DNA of 64,000 bases. Origin: CALJXB01 sp965225935 (GTDB lineage Bacteria > Pseudomonadota > Alphaproteobacteria > Kiloniellales > JAKSDN01). Location of the stretch: NCBI GenBank assembly GCA_965225935.1, contig CBDDCC010000015.1:316805-380804 (forward strand). The letters run 5' to 3'. Below are positions 54,481-62,285 of the stretch, one piece after another. Numbering within the stretch: position 1 is the stretch's first letter; each line of letters opens with the position of its first letter. The notes below the pieces were generated by a model. The model was not told where the DNA came from, searched no databases, and was given only the letters and a program-made list of their open reading frames with translations. Position numbers and translations under genes: made by a program.

Positions 54481-55386
54481 CTACGCGCCAAACCTCTGCC
54501 GGGTGGCCTGGCCCGCCGCCAGCAGGCCGTGACCCAGCACGGCGGCCAGGATGATAGCCCCGCCGATGAGGGTCAGGCCACTGGGCACTTCATCCACCGC
54601 CAGCCAGACCCAGAGGGGAGCCATCACCAGGCTCAGGCGTCCGATCAGCGCCACCTCGGCGGCCGGCACGTAGCGGGTGCCGGTGGTGACCAGGATGTAC
54701 TGGAAGGCGAGCTGCACCACCCCCAGCAGGACCGAAAGCCCCAGGTCGTGGGCGCTGATCGCCAGGCTGGACGCCGCCAGTGCCGAGACCGCGGCGGTCA
54801 GCACGCCGGCCAGGCAGACCGCCGGGATCATGTCCACGGCCCGGCCCTTGCGCATGGCGACCAGCGCCAGCGAGTAGGCGAGCACGGAGCCGAGCGCGTA
54901 GAGGTTGCCCAAGAGGGTGCCCGCCACCAGGCCGTCGCCGAACATGAAGCCGGCCCCCACCAGGGAGAACAGCATGGCCGTCAGAGTGCCCGCCGCAACC
55001 GGCTCGCGCAGCGCCAGCCAGGCCATGAGGGCGGCGAAGAAGGGCGAGAGGCTGAGGATGAAGACCACGTTGGCGACCGTGGTCTCCAGCAGCGCCAGGA
55101 TGAAGAGCGCGAAGGCGGGACAGAGGGAGACCGCGACCACGACGCCGGGCCAGCCGACCGCCCGGAAGGCTGCCCAGGTCCCGCGCCCGTAGCGCCCCAG
55201 CAGGAACAGCAGCATGACCGCGACGAAGGCGAGCGAGCGGTAGAACAGCACCTCCCAGGCCCCCGCCGCCTCCACGTGGCGCAGGATCACCCCGGCCAGG
55301 CTGGTGAAGAAGGTCGCCGAGATGAGGCAGATCAGCCCGAAGCGGTAGCCGCTCGCTGCGCCGCGCGGCCCTCGAAGGATCGACAA
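54481..55386 (-). CDS. DMT family (EamA) transporter
   Basis: A 301-residue membrane protein with ten helices in two EamA repeats, the first containing VLFYRSLAFVAVMLLFLLG and the second VLTAAVSALAASSLAISAHD. It exports small metabolites such as amino acids or drugs. The start is TTG at 55386, followed by an Arg-rich leader. It lies 16 bases after ilvD and runs in the same direction as the M81 gene. Confidence 0.88.
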   Translation of the reverse strand: MSILRGPRGAASGYRFGLICLISATFFTSLAGVILRHVEAAGAWEVLFYRSLAFVAVMLLFLLGRYGRGTWAAFRAVGWPGVVVAVSLCPAFALFILALLETTVANVVFILSLSPFFAALMAWLALREPVAAGTLTAMLFSLVGAGFMFGDGLVAGTLLGNLYALGSVLAYSLALVAMRKGRAVDMIPAVCLAGVLTAAVSALAASSLAISAHDLGLSVLLGVVQLAFQYILVTTGTRYVPAAEVALIGRLSLVMAPLWVWLAVDEVPSGLTLIGGAIILAAVLGHGLLAAGQATRQRFGA

Positions 55387-55402
55387 GTCCCCGGTGCCGG
55401 CG

Positions 55403-57139
55403 TCAGACGTCGGCGTAGGCGCGGGTCTCGGCGGTGGCGCCCGGGTGGGTTACGGCGCCCTTGTGGGCGGGGCCGACGGTCTGGGCGTAGCGCCAGAGGG
55501 CGCCTGAGCCGAAGTCGCTGGCCGGCGCCTGCCAGGCCTCGCGGCGCGCCGCCAGCTCCGCCTCCGAGAGCTCAAGGTCGATGGTCCCGGCCTGGGCGTC
55601 GATCGCCACCATGTCGCCTTCCTTCAAGAGCGCGATGGGGCCGCCCATGGCCGCCTCCGGGCCGATGTGACCGACGCAGAGCCCCCGGGTGCCGCCGGAG
55701 AAGCGCCCGTCGGTGATGAGGGCCACGCCTTCGAGGCCGCGGCCGTGGATCGCCGCCGTGGTCGACAGCATCTCGCGCATGCCGGGGCCCCCGCGCGGGC
55801 CCTCGTAGCGGATGACGATGCAGTCGCCCTCCTTGATGCGGCCGTTGATGACCGCGGCGAAGGCGTCCTCTTCCCGGTCGAAGCAGCGCGCCGGTCCCCG
55901 GAACCGCTGCTTCTCCGGCGTCATGTGGGCAACCTTGACGATGGCGCCCTCGGGCGCGAGCGAGCCCCTGAGCCCGACCACGCCGCCGGTGGGCGAGATC
56001 GGCTCCGCCACCCGGCAGACCACGTCCTGGCCCTCTGGAAAGCGCGTCTCCGCCAGGTTCTCGGCGAGCGTCTTGCCGCTCACCGTGATGGCGTCGCCGT
56101 CAAGGTAGCCGCCGTCCAGGAGCTCGCGCATCACCACCTGGACGCCGCCCACCTCGTAGAGGTCCTTGGCCACGTAGCGGCCGTTCGGCTTGAGGTCCGC
56201 GATCAAGGGCGTCCGCTTGAAGATGTCGGCGACGGCGAAGAGGTCGAAATCGATGCCCGCCTCGTTGGCAATGGCGGGCAGGTGGAGGGCCGCATTGGTC
56301 GAGCCGCCGGTGGCCGCCACCACCACCGCGGCGTTCTCCAGGGATCGGGGGGTCACGATGTCGCGCGGGCGGATGCCGGTCTCCAGCAGCTTCATGACCG
56401 CCTCGCCCGACTTTTCGGCGTACTGGTCTCGGGATTCGTAAGGCGCTGGCGCGCCGGCAGAGCCCGGCAGGGCAAGGCCCATGGCCTCGGAGACGCAGGC
56501 CATGGTGTTGGCGGTGAACTGGCCGCCGCAGGAGCCGGAGGAGGGACAGGCCACGGTTTCCAGCTCGTGCAGGTCCTCGTCGCTCATTTTGCCCGCCGCG
56601 TGGCGGCCGACGCCCTCGAAGATGTCGACCACGGTCACGTCCTTGCCCCGGAAGCGCCCGGGCAGGATTGAGCCGCCGTACATGAAGACCGCCGGCACGT
56701 TGAGGCGCACCATGGCCATCATCAGGCCCGGCAGCGACTTGTCGCAGCCGGCGAGGCCGACGATGGCGTCGTAGCAGTGGCCGCGCATGGTGAGCTCGAC
56801 GGAATCGGCGATGATCTCGCGCGAGACCAGGGAGGACTTCATGCCCTCGTGGCCCATGGCGATGCCGTCGGTCACGGTGATGGTGGTGAACTCCCGGGGC
56901 GTGCCGCCGGCCGCGCGCACGCCCTGCTTCACCATCTGGGCTTGGCGGGCCAGCGAGATGTTGCAGGGCGCCGCCTCGTTCCAGGTGGTCGCGACGCCGA
57001 CCAGCGGCTGGTAGACCTCCTCCTCGGTCACCCCCATGGCGTAGAGGTAGGAGCGGTGCGGCGCGCGCTCCGGCCCGACCGTGGTGTGCCGGCTGGGCAG
57101 CTTTTCCTTCTTGTTCTTGGCGGGCGACTTGCTCGACAT
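55403..57139 (-). CDS. ilvD: dihydroxy-acid dehydratase
   Basis: A 578-residue Fe-S enzyme of valine, leucine and isoleucine synthesis. Cluster Cys residues are in CDKSLPGLMMAMVRLN and CPSSGSCGGQFTANTMAC, with a third in the N-terminal WNEAAPCN. The active-site region GRFSGGTRGLCVGHIGPEAA is present. The ATG at 57139 opens with a Lys/Ser-rich segment typical of the longer alphaproteobacterial IlvD. The frame is open upstream but not conserved. Confidence 0.97.
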   Translation of the reverse strand: MSSKSPAKNKKEKLPSRHTTVGPERAPHRSYLYAMGVTEEEVYQPLVGVATTWNEAAPCNISLARQAQMVKQGVRAAGGTPREFTTITVTDGIAMGHEGMKSSLVSREIIADSVELTMRGHCYDAIVGLAGCDKSLPGLMMAMVRLNVPAVFMYGGSILPGRFRGKDVTVVDIFEGVGRHAAGKMSDEDLHELETVACPSSGSCGGQFTANTMACVSEAMGLALPGSAGAPAPYESRDQYAEKSGEAVMKLLETGIRPRDIVTPRSLENAAVVVAATGGSTNAALHLPAIANEAGIDFDLFAVADIFKRTPLIADLKPNGRYVAKDLYEVGGVQVVMRELLDGGYLDGDAITVSGKTLAENLAETRFPEGQDVVCRVAEPISPTGGVVGLRGSLAPEGAIVKVAHMTPEKQRFRGPARCFDREEDAFAAVINGRIKEGDCIVIRYEGPRGGPGMREMLSTTAAIHGRGLEGVALITDGRFSGGTRGLCVGHIGPEAAMGGPIALLKEGDMVAIDAQAGTIDLELSEAELAARREAWQAPASDFGSGALWRYAQTVGPAHKGAVTHPGATAETRAYADV

Positions 57140-57284
57140 GGTTCCTCCTCCGCTTGCAACGCCGTGAAATCCCCGGCAGAGAATACCGGGAGGGGCGCCG
57201 GGGGCGAAAGGGCTTTGACCCGAGGGCCGGGGCGGCCGCACGGCGCGATGAAAGAACCGGCGCGACGAAAGAAAGGGAACGGAC

Positions 57285-57713
57285 ATGACAGAGGTCCACG
57301 AGGGCGGCTGCGTCTGCGGCGCGGTGCGCTATCGCACGAGTGCGGAGCCCAAGCGGGTGAGTCTCTGCGCCTGCCGCTGGTGCCAGAAGCGCACGGGCAG
57401 CGCGTTCGGCGTCTCGGTCTATTTCGAGAAGGCCGACGTGGACATTACCCAGGGTGCGCTGGAGACCTACCGTCTCACGTCCGACGCCGGGCGCTGGATC
57501 GACAGCCAGTTCTGTCCCGGCTGCGGCACGACGGTGACCTGGACGCTGGAGTTCCTGCCCGACTACCGCGGCATCGCCGGCGGCACCTTCGACGCGCCCA
57601 GCTTCTGGTACCAGCCGGAGCGCTTCGTCTTCGCCCGCAGCAAGCCCGACTGGCTCGCGATCCCCGAGGGGGTCGAGGTCTGGCAGGCCATGGCGGGCCA
57701 GCCGCGGCAATAG
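57285..57713 (+). CDS. GFA family protein
   Basis: A 142-residue zinc protein with the glutathione-dependent formaldehyde-activating (CENP-V/GFA) fold: GGCVCGAVRY at residues 7-16, CACRWCQKRTGSAFGVSVYF at about 28-47, and FCPGCGTTVTW at about 74-84 for the second zinc site. The substrate is unknown for most members. It is divergent from ilvD by 145 bases and runs toward the aminotransferase gene. Confidence 0.92.
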   Translation: MTEVHEGGCVCGAVRYRTSAEPKRVSLCACRWCQKRTGSAFGVSVYFEKADVDITQGALETYRLTSDAGRWIDSQFCPGCGTTVTWTLEFLPDYRGIAGGTFDAPSFWYQPERFVFARSKPDWLAIPEGVEVWQAMAGQPRQ

Positions 57714-57835
57714 GACTGACCGGGCCGTAGAGCGCAGTGACCGGGATTAGCTCTTGATCTGGCGCTGCGGCGGCGTGACATAGACGGTGTTGGCCGCCCT
57801 GCGTGCTGCTGGCGGACCGATCTCGGAGGATCCCC

Positions 57836-59218
57836 ATGCCGTTCGACCTCGCCGAGCTCCTGGCCGCCCGCCGGTCCGAGAAGTTCCCGCTGTTCGAGCG
57901 CTACGGCAACGCCCAGCTGGTGCGGGTCCTGAAGACCATCGGCTTCGACCTGGACTACGTGCGCGCCGAGGGGCCCTACCTCTACGACGCGGCCGGCGAG
58001 CGCTATCTGGACCTGCTGAGCGGCTTCGGCGTCTTCGCCATGGGCCGCAACCACCCGACCATCGCCGGGGCGCTGAAGACGGTGCTGGAAGCGGAACTGC
58101 CGGGCATGGTCCAGCTCGACGTCTCGCTCATGTCCGGCCTGCTGGCCGAGCGTCTCAACCGCTTCATGCCCTGGCTCGACAAGTTCTACTTCTGCAACTC
58201 CGGCGCGGAGGCGGTCGAGGCGGCCGTGAAATTCTCCCGCTACGCCACCGGGCGCTCGCGCATCGTCTACTGCTCCCACTCCTACCATGGGCTCACCTAC
58301 GGGGCGCTCTCGATCACCGCCGACGAGCTGTTCCGCCAGGGCTTCGGCCCGCTTCTGGGCGACTGCACGGAGATCGCCTTCAACGACCTGACGGGGCTGG
58401 AGCGCGAGCTCGCCCGGGGCGACGTGGCGGCTTTCGTGGTCGAGCCGGTCCAGGGCAAGGGCGTCAACCTGCCCCATGACGGCTACCTGCCCGAGGCGGC
58501 GCGCCTCTGCCGCAGGCACGGCGCCCTCTTCGTCGCTGACGAGGTGCAGAGCGGCATGGGGCGCACAGGACGCTTCCTCGCCTGCGAGCACTGGGGGGTC
58601 GAGCCCGACATCGTGCTGCTGGCGAAGTCCCTCTCCGGCGGCTTCGTGCCCGTGGGGGCCGTGGCCTGCCGGCGCAAGATCTTCGACGCCGTCTTCGACC
58701 GCATGGACCGGGCCGTGGTGCACGGCTCCACCTTCTCCAAGAACGACATGGCCATGGCGGCGGGCCTCGCCAGCCTGGCGGTGCTGGAGGAGGAGCGCCT
58801 GATCGATCGGGCGGCGGAGACAGGCGCGCGACTGATGGCCGGGCTGCGCCGGACGCTGGAGGGCTCGGAGTTCCTGGTCGAGGTGCGCGGCAAGGGCCTG
58901 ATGATCGCCCTCGAGCTGGGCCCGCCCCGCGCCGTCAGGCTGAAGAGCGCCTACGCCCTCATCGAGAAGGCCCGGCGCGGGCTCTTCTGCCAGCTGCTGC
59001 TGATCCCGCTCTTGAAGGAGCACCGCATCCTGGCCCAGGTGGCGGGCCCGGAGATGCCGGTGATCAAGCTGCTGCCGCCGCTCACGATCGGCGAGAGCGA
59101 CGCCGACTGGATCGAAGGCGCCTTCGCCGCCGTGCTGGCGGACGCGGAGAGCCTGGGCGGTATCTGGGAGCTGGGACGCAGCCTGGTTGGCCACGCCCTG
59201 CAGGCACGTTCGGCCTGA
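57836..59218 (+). CDS. class III PLP-dependent aminotransferase
   Basis: A 460-residue aminotransferase: FCNSGAEAVEAAVKFSRY, VEPVQGKG, FVADEVQSGMGRTG, and the PLP Lys in LLAKSLSGGFVPVGA. It resembles the putrescine/ornithine/acetylornithine group but also those attached to polyketide pathways, and no neighbouring gene settles the substrate. The ATG at 57836 has GGAGGA upstream. An in-frame start 33 bases earlier is less likely. Confidence 0.9.
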   Translation: MPFDLAELLAARRSEKFPLFERYGNAQLVRVLKTIGFDLDYVRAEGPYLYDAAGERYLDLLSGFGVFAMGRNHPTIAGALKTVLEAELPGMVQLDVSLMSGLLAERLNRFMPWLDKFYFCNSGAEAVEAAVKFSRYATGRSRIVYCSHSYHGLTYGALSITADELFRQGFGPLLGDCTEIAFNDLTGLERELARGDVAAFVVEPVQGKGVNLPHDGYLPEAARLCRRHGALFVADEVQSGMGRTGRFLACEHWGVEPDIVLLAKSLSGGFVPVGAVACRRKIFDAVFDRMDRAVVHGSTFSKNDMAMAAGLASLAVLEEERLIDRAAETGARLMAGLRRTLEGSEFLVEVRGKGLMIALELGPPRAVRLKSAYALIEKARRGLFCQLLLIPLLKEHRILAQVAGPEMPVIKLLPPLTIGESDADWIEGAFAAVLADAESLGGIWELGRSLVGHALQARSA

Positions 59219-59280
59219 TCTGATCTTCCTGATCTGATCTTACGGAGTGGCGGCCCGGTAAGACGTCCGGGCCTCGCGGC

Positions 59281-59862
59281 CTACTCGCGGCCCAGCAGGT
59301 CGGCCGCCGGGGCCTCCTCGATCTGGTTCACCAGGCTCGCGTCGAAGCTGGAGCGCGTCAGCCAGCCGCCGTAGATGGTCACCATCAGGAGCAGCGAGAT
59401 GAGGGCAACCGCGGCGCCCGGAAAGCGGGACTTGCGCTTCCTGGCCGCCGGCGCGACGGGCAGCGGCGGCTCCGGCGAGCCCGTGTCCGCGAACCGCGCC
59501 GCCTCGGCCTTGAACTGCTCGACGACAGCCGGGGTGTCCAGGCCCAGCAGGTCGGCGTAGGCCCGCACGAAGCCGACCGCGTAGGTGCCGAGCGGCAGGT
59601 CCTCGAAGGCGCCGTCCTCGATCGCCTGAAGGTAGAACTCGCGGAGCTTCAGCTGCTGCGCGACGTCGCTCAAGCTGCGCATGCGGACGATGCGCTCGCG
59701 CCGGAACATAGCGGCCACGCTGCCCTCCGGCGGCGGCGGGCGGCGGATCGGCCGCGGGTCCTCGTTCAGCGCCTCGTCCTCCGGGTCGAACCGGGACGTG
59801 CGATCGAAATGTGGGCTGCGATCTTCATGCAAGACAGTAAGTACTCCATCTTCCACGACCAA
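59281..59862 (-). CDS. short RodZ-like helix-turn-helix membrane protein
   Basis: A 193-residue protein with a cytoplasmic helix-turn-helix at about residues 65-115 (MRSLSDVAQQLKLREFYLQAIEDGAFEDLP; YAVGFVRAYADLLGLD), the RodZ-type HTH_25 fold, then a basic stretch (ARKRKSRF) and one helix at about 148-166. RodZ normally continues with a large periplasmic domain of 100-plus residues, here reduced to about 27. It could still anchor MreB at the membrane or act as a regulator. The upstream spacer (59863-60136) is AT-rich at its left end. Confidence 0.8.
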   Translation of the reverse strand: MVVEDGVLTVLHEDRSPHFDRTSRFDPEDEALNEDPRPIRRPPPPEGSVAAMFRRERIVRMRSLSDVAQQLKLREFYLQAIEDGAFEDLPLGTYAVGFVRAYADLLGLDTPAVVEQFKAEAARFADTGSPEPPLPVAPAARKRKSRFPGAAVALISLLLMVTIYGGWLTRSSFDASLVNQIEEAPAADLLGRE

Positions 59863-60136
59863 GAACAGAGTAATGAATATATTAAAAATGAGAAAAAAGC
59901 AAGCGTTATTATTTTAACTCTACTGTTTAAGGTTAATAGTAATCATGGAATATTCTGGAATACTAAGGACTACGAGCGTTAAGACGGCGCGGCCGTCGGC
60001 GGCGCGGCGCGCCGGGGCGCTTGGCCAGGGCAGCGTGGCGGGGAAGCAGCGGCCCTCGGGGCCAGGCAAGCGAGTTCCGGCGCTCGCCGCCCCGGGAAGG
60101 ACTTCGCCCTCGCGCGGATCTGCGTTTCAGGTGAAC

Positions 60137-61402
60137 TTACGCCGGAATGGCCTTGCGCTCGGCCCGGGGCGGCTTGATGGCCTCCATGAGGGCGCGCAGC
60201 TCCTGGCGGGCGGCGACGTGGGACATGGAGAGCGAGACCCCGGTCTGGTCCTTGTGCAGGTCGAGCAGGGTCAGGCCGAGCGGAAAGAGCTCGCGGTAGA
60301 TGACCCGGTCGCTGAAGCCCAGGCCGTTGCGGAAGTCGAGCTCGGTGGAGAGCATCTCCAGGGTGTCGGCCATGCGCCGCTTGTTGCGGGCCTCCAGGTT
60401 CGAGAGACGGTTCCGCAGCACGATCCACTCGAGCGGCTTGCCCTTCTGGGCCTGGCGCTGCTTGCGGGCCTCCACCACCATCTCGGCGTACTGGCCGAGG
60501 CGCTGGATCTCCCGGGTGTTGCAGTCGAGCACCGCCAGGACGTCCAGGTCCACGAAGCTGTCGTTGATCGGCGTGATCAGGGTATCGGCCCAGCTGTGGG
60601 CCATGCGCGAGAGCTCGGAATCGCTGCCCGGCGTGTCGATCACCACGTAGTCGCAGGAGCGCGCCAGGCGCAGGATCTGGCCTTCCAGGGCCTGGGCCGT
60701 GAACTCCCAGTCGGTCATCGCCAGGTGGACCGGAACCGGCAGCTTGAGGTCATGCTGGGCGTTGATCAGGGCCCGGTTCTCGATGTAGCGGCTCAGGGTG
60801 CATTGGAAGTCGTCGAGGTCGATGCTGCCGACCCGGTCGCCGCGGTAGAGCAGCGAGGCGATCAGGTGCATCGCCGTGGTGGACTTGCCGGTGCCGCCCT
60901 TGCCGCTGCCGAGCACGATGATGTGGCCGTCGGTGCGGTTGACCGCGCCGATGATGTAGTCGATCTCGCTGCCGGTGATGCTGAAGGGCAGCAGGACCGT
61001 GCGGTAGAGGATCTCGACGCCGTCGGGGTTGTAGTAGCCCTCGGAGAGGGTGAAGGGCCCGCGCTCAGCGAGCATCCGGTCGAGGTTCTTGGTCGACCTG
61101 GCAAGCAGGCTCTGCTCCGGCAGCTCGGAGAGCTTCTTGTTGGTGAAGTCGCCGCCGCAGTCCCGGTTCAGCTCCTTGCCGACGAAGCGCAGGGTCGGGT
61201 CGTCGGCGCTGGACTCGAGCTGGAGGCAGAAGGAATAGGGCACGTACTCGCGGATCTCGTCGAGGTCGAGCTCGGTGATCAGCGGATAGCCGTGCTCTCC
61301 GCGCAGCGCCTCCCAGTAGTTCTGGAAGCGCCGCACCATCCGCCGCTCCTCCTGGACGGTGGGCTCGCTCTCGAGGTCTAGACGCGTGACGACATTCGAC
61401 AT
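60137..61402 (-). CDS. mipZ: PAS_5-MipZ fusion, division-plane positioning ATPase
   Basis: A 421-residue protein. Residues about 22-158 match the PAS_5 type (FQNYWEALRGEHGYPLITELDLDEI, then LLPFSITGSEIDYIIGAVN). Residues about 160-405 are MipZ: Walker A GSGKGGTGKSTTAMH (KGGTGK at 168-173), GSIDLDD, VIDTPGSDSELSRMAH, TLITPINDSFVDLDVL, and VLRNRLSNLEARNKRRMADTL with FSDRVIYRELFPLGLTLLDL, all near-diagnostic. MipZ forms a gradient from the poles and inhibits FtsZ away from midcell. The ATG at 61402 is preferred over a TTG at 61435. The PAS addition is uncommon in the MipZ I know and may tie division to a signal. Confidence 0.88.
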   Translation of the reverse strand: MSNVVTRLDLESEPTVQEERRMVRRFQNYWEALRGEHGYPLITELDLDEIREYVPYSFCLQLESSADDPTLRFVGKELNRDCGGDFTNKKLSELPEQSLLARSTKNLDRMLAERGPFTLSEGYYNPDGVEILYRTVLLPFSITGSEIDYIIGAVNRTDGHIIVLGSGKGGTGKSTTAMHLIASLLYRGDRVGSIDLDDFQCTLSRYIENRALINAQHDLKLPVPVHLAMTDWEFTAQALEGQILRLARSCDYVVIDTPGSDSELSRMAHSWADTLITPINDSFVDLDVLAVLDCNTREIQRLGQYAEMVVEARKQRQAQKGKPLEWIVLRNRLSNLEARNKRRMADTLEMLSTELDFRNGLGFSDRVIYRELFPLGLTLLDLHKDQTGVSLSMSHVAARQELRALMEAIKPPRAERKAIPA

Positions 61403-61694
61403 GGGCGTGCGCTGGGTTCTCTTGCCTATAGCCAAAGCAATAGTGGACTTGGGTTAATCTCTCCTTAGCTTGGGAAGATCGCTCGGCGGGAGGTCGGGAG
61501 AGAGCGGGCAGCCCGGCGGCGCGCCCGGACCGGCCGCTGGGCGTCGGCCACGCCGTCTTGAGGGCGCTCATCGCGCCTGGTCGCGCCTCCGGCCGGGACT
61601 TGACGGGGTCAATTGAGTGTACATCGGTGGCGCAGTATGCTATAAGTAATAGGTGTTAAATTTAGTTAATTCATAGTCTTAGTCGATTTTTTCA

Positions 61695-62216
61695 ATGTTT
61701 GATTCCGACGAGAAGATCCCGAAATACAAGGTTGAGGTCCAGATCGAGCTCGACGACGGCACGCCCCTTCTCGGTAGCCTCTACGTCAAGCAGATGCAAC
61801 GGGTCTCCGACCTGCTGAACGACCCGCGGGAGTTCCTGCCGTTCCTGCGCTCCGACGGGCTGACCATCTATCTGCGCAAGGCCACCATCACCAGCGTCGC
61901 CGAGGTGAAGCAGGAGGCGTCCGACGAGGTCTCCGACCCCTACCAGATCCTGGGCGTCCCCGCCGGCGTCAGCACCGAGGACCTGAAGCAGGCCTTCCAC
62001 AGCCTCTGCGGCTACTACCACCCGGACCGCCTGCAGTCCCTCAACCTGCCGGACGACTTCACCGAGTTCGCCAGTTCGCGCCTGGTCCGCATCATCGACG
62101 CCTACCGCCGGGTCATGGCCCAGCGCCAGGCCGCCAACGGCAACGGCCGCGCCGCCACCCGGGGCTTCACACGGGCGCCGCAGCGCTCCGGCGCTCCGGA
62201 GGACGTCTGCCAGTAG
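61695..62216 (+). CDS. J-domain protein
   Basis: A 173-residue protein with an N-terminal beta domain (about 8-75, KYKVEVQIELDDGTPLLGSLYVKQMQRVSDLLNDPREFLPF, like DUF6812) and a C-terminal J domain (about 80-145, DPYQILGVPAGVSTEDLKQAF; HPD at 109-111). It would stimulate a DnaK-type chaperone on unknown clients. It is divergent from mipZ across 292 bases, the stretch closest to this gene (about 61610-61690) being AT-rich and likely promoter. DnaJ-like neighbours of mipZ are familiar in alphaproteobacteria. Confidence 0.85.
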   Translation: MFDSDEKIPKYKVEVQIELDDGTPLLGSLYVKQMQRVSDLLNDPREFLPFLRSDGLTIYLRKATITSVAEVKQEASDEVSDPYQILGVPAGVSTEDLKQAFHSLCGYYHPDRLQSLNLPDDFTEFASSRLVRIIDAYRRVMAQRQAANGNGRAATRGFTRAPQRSGAPEDVCQ

Positions 62217-62285
62217 TCTGACGGCCGGCCGAGCGCCGGCTCGGCCTATCGGGACGGAAGACGTGTCAGCCTTGCAGCCAGACCG

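Noticed and set aside
59252..59273. GC-rich hairpin between the aminotransferase and RodZ-like genes
   Set aside because: Seven-base stem without a T-run on either side; a terminator cannot be claimed.
62227..62246. Eight-base-pair hairpin after the J-domain gene
   Set aside because: No U-tract follows; it could be a Rho-assisted end but the evidence is too thin to list.
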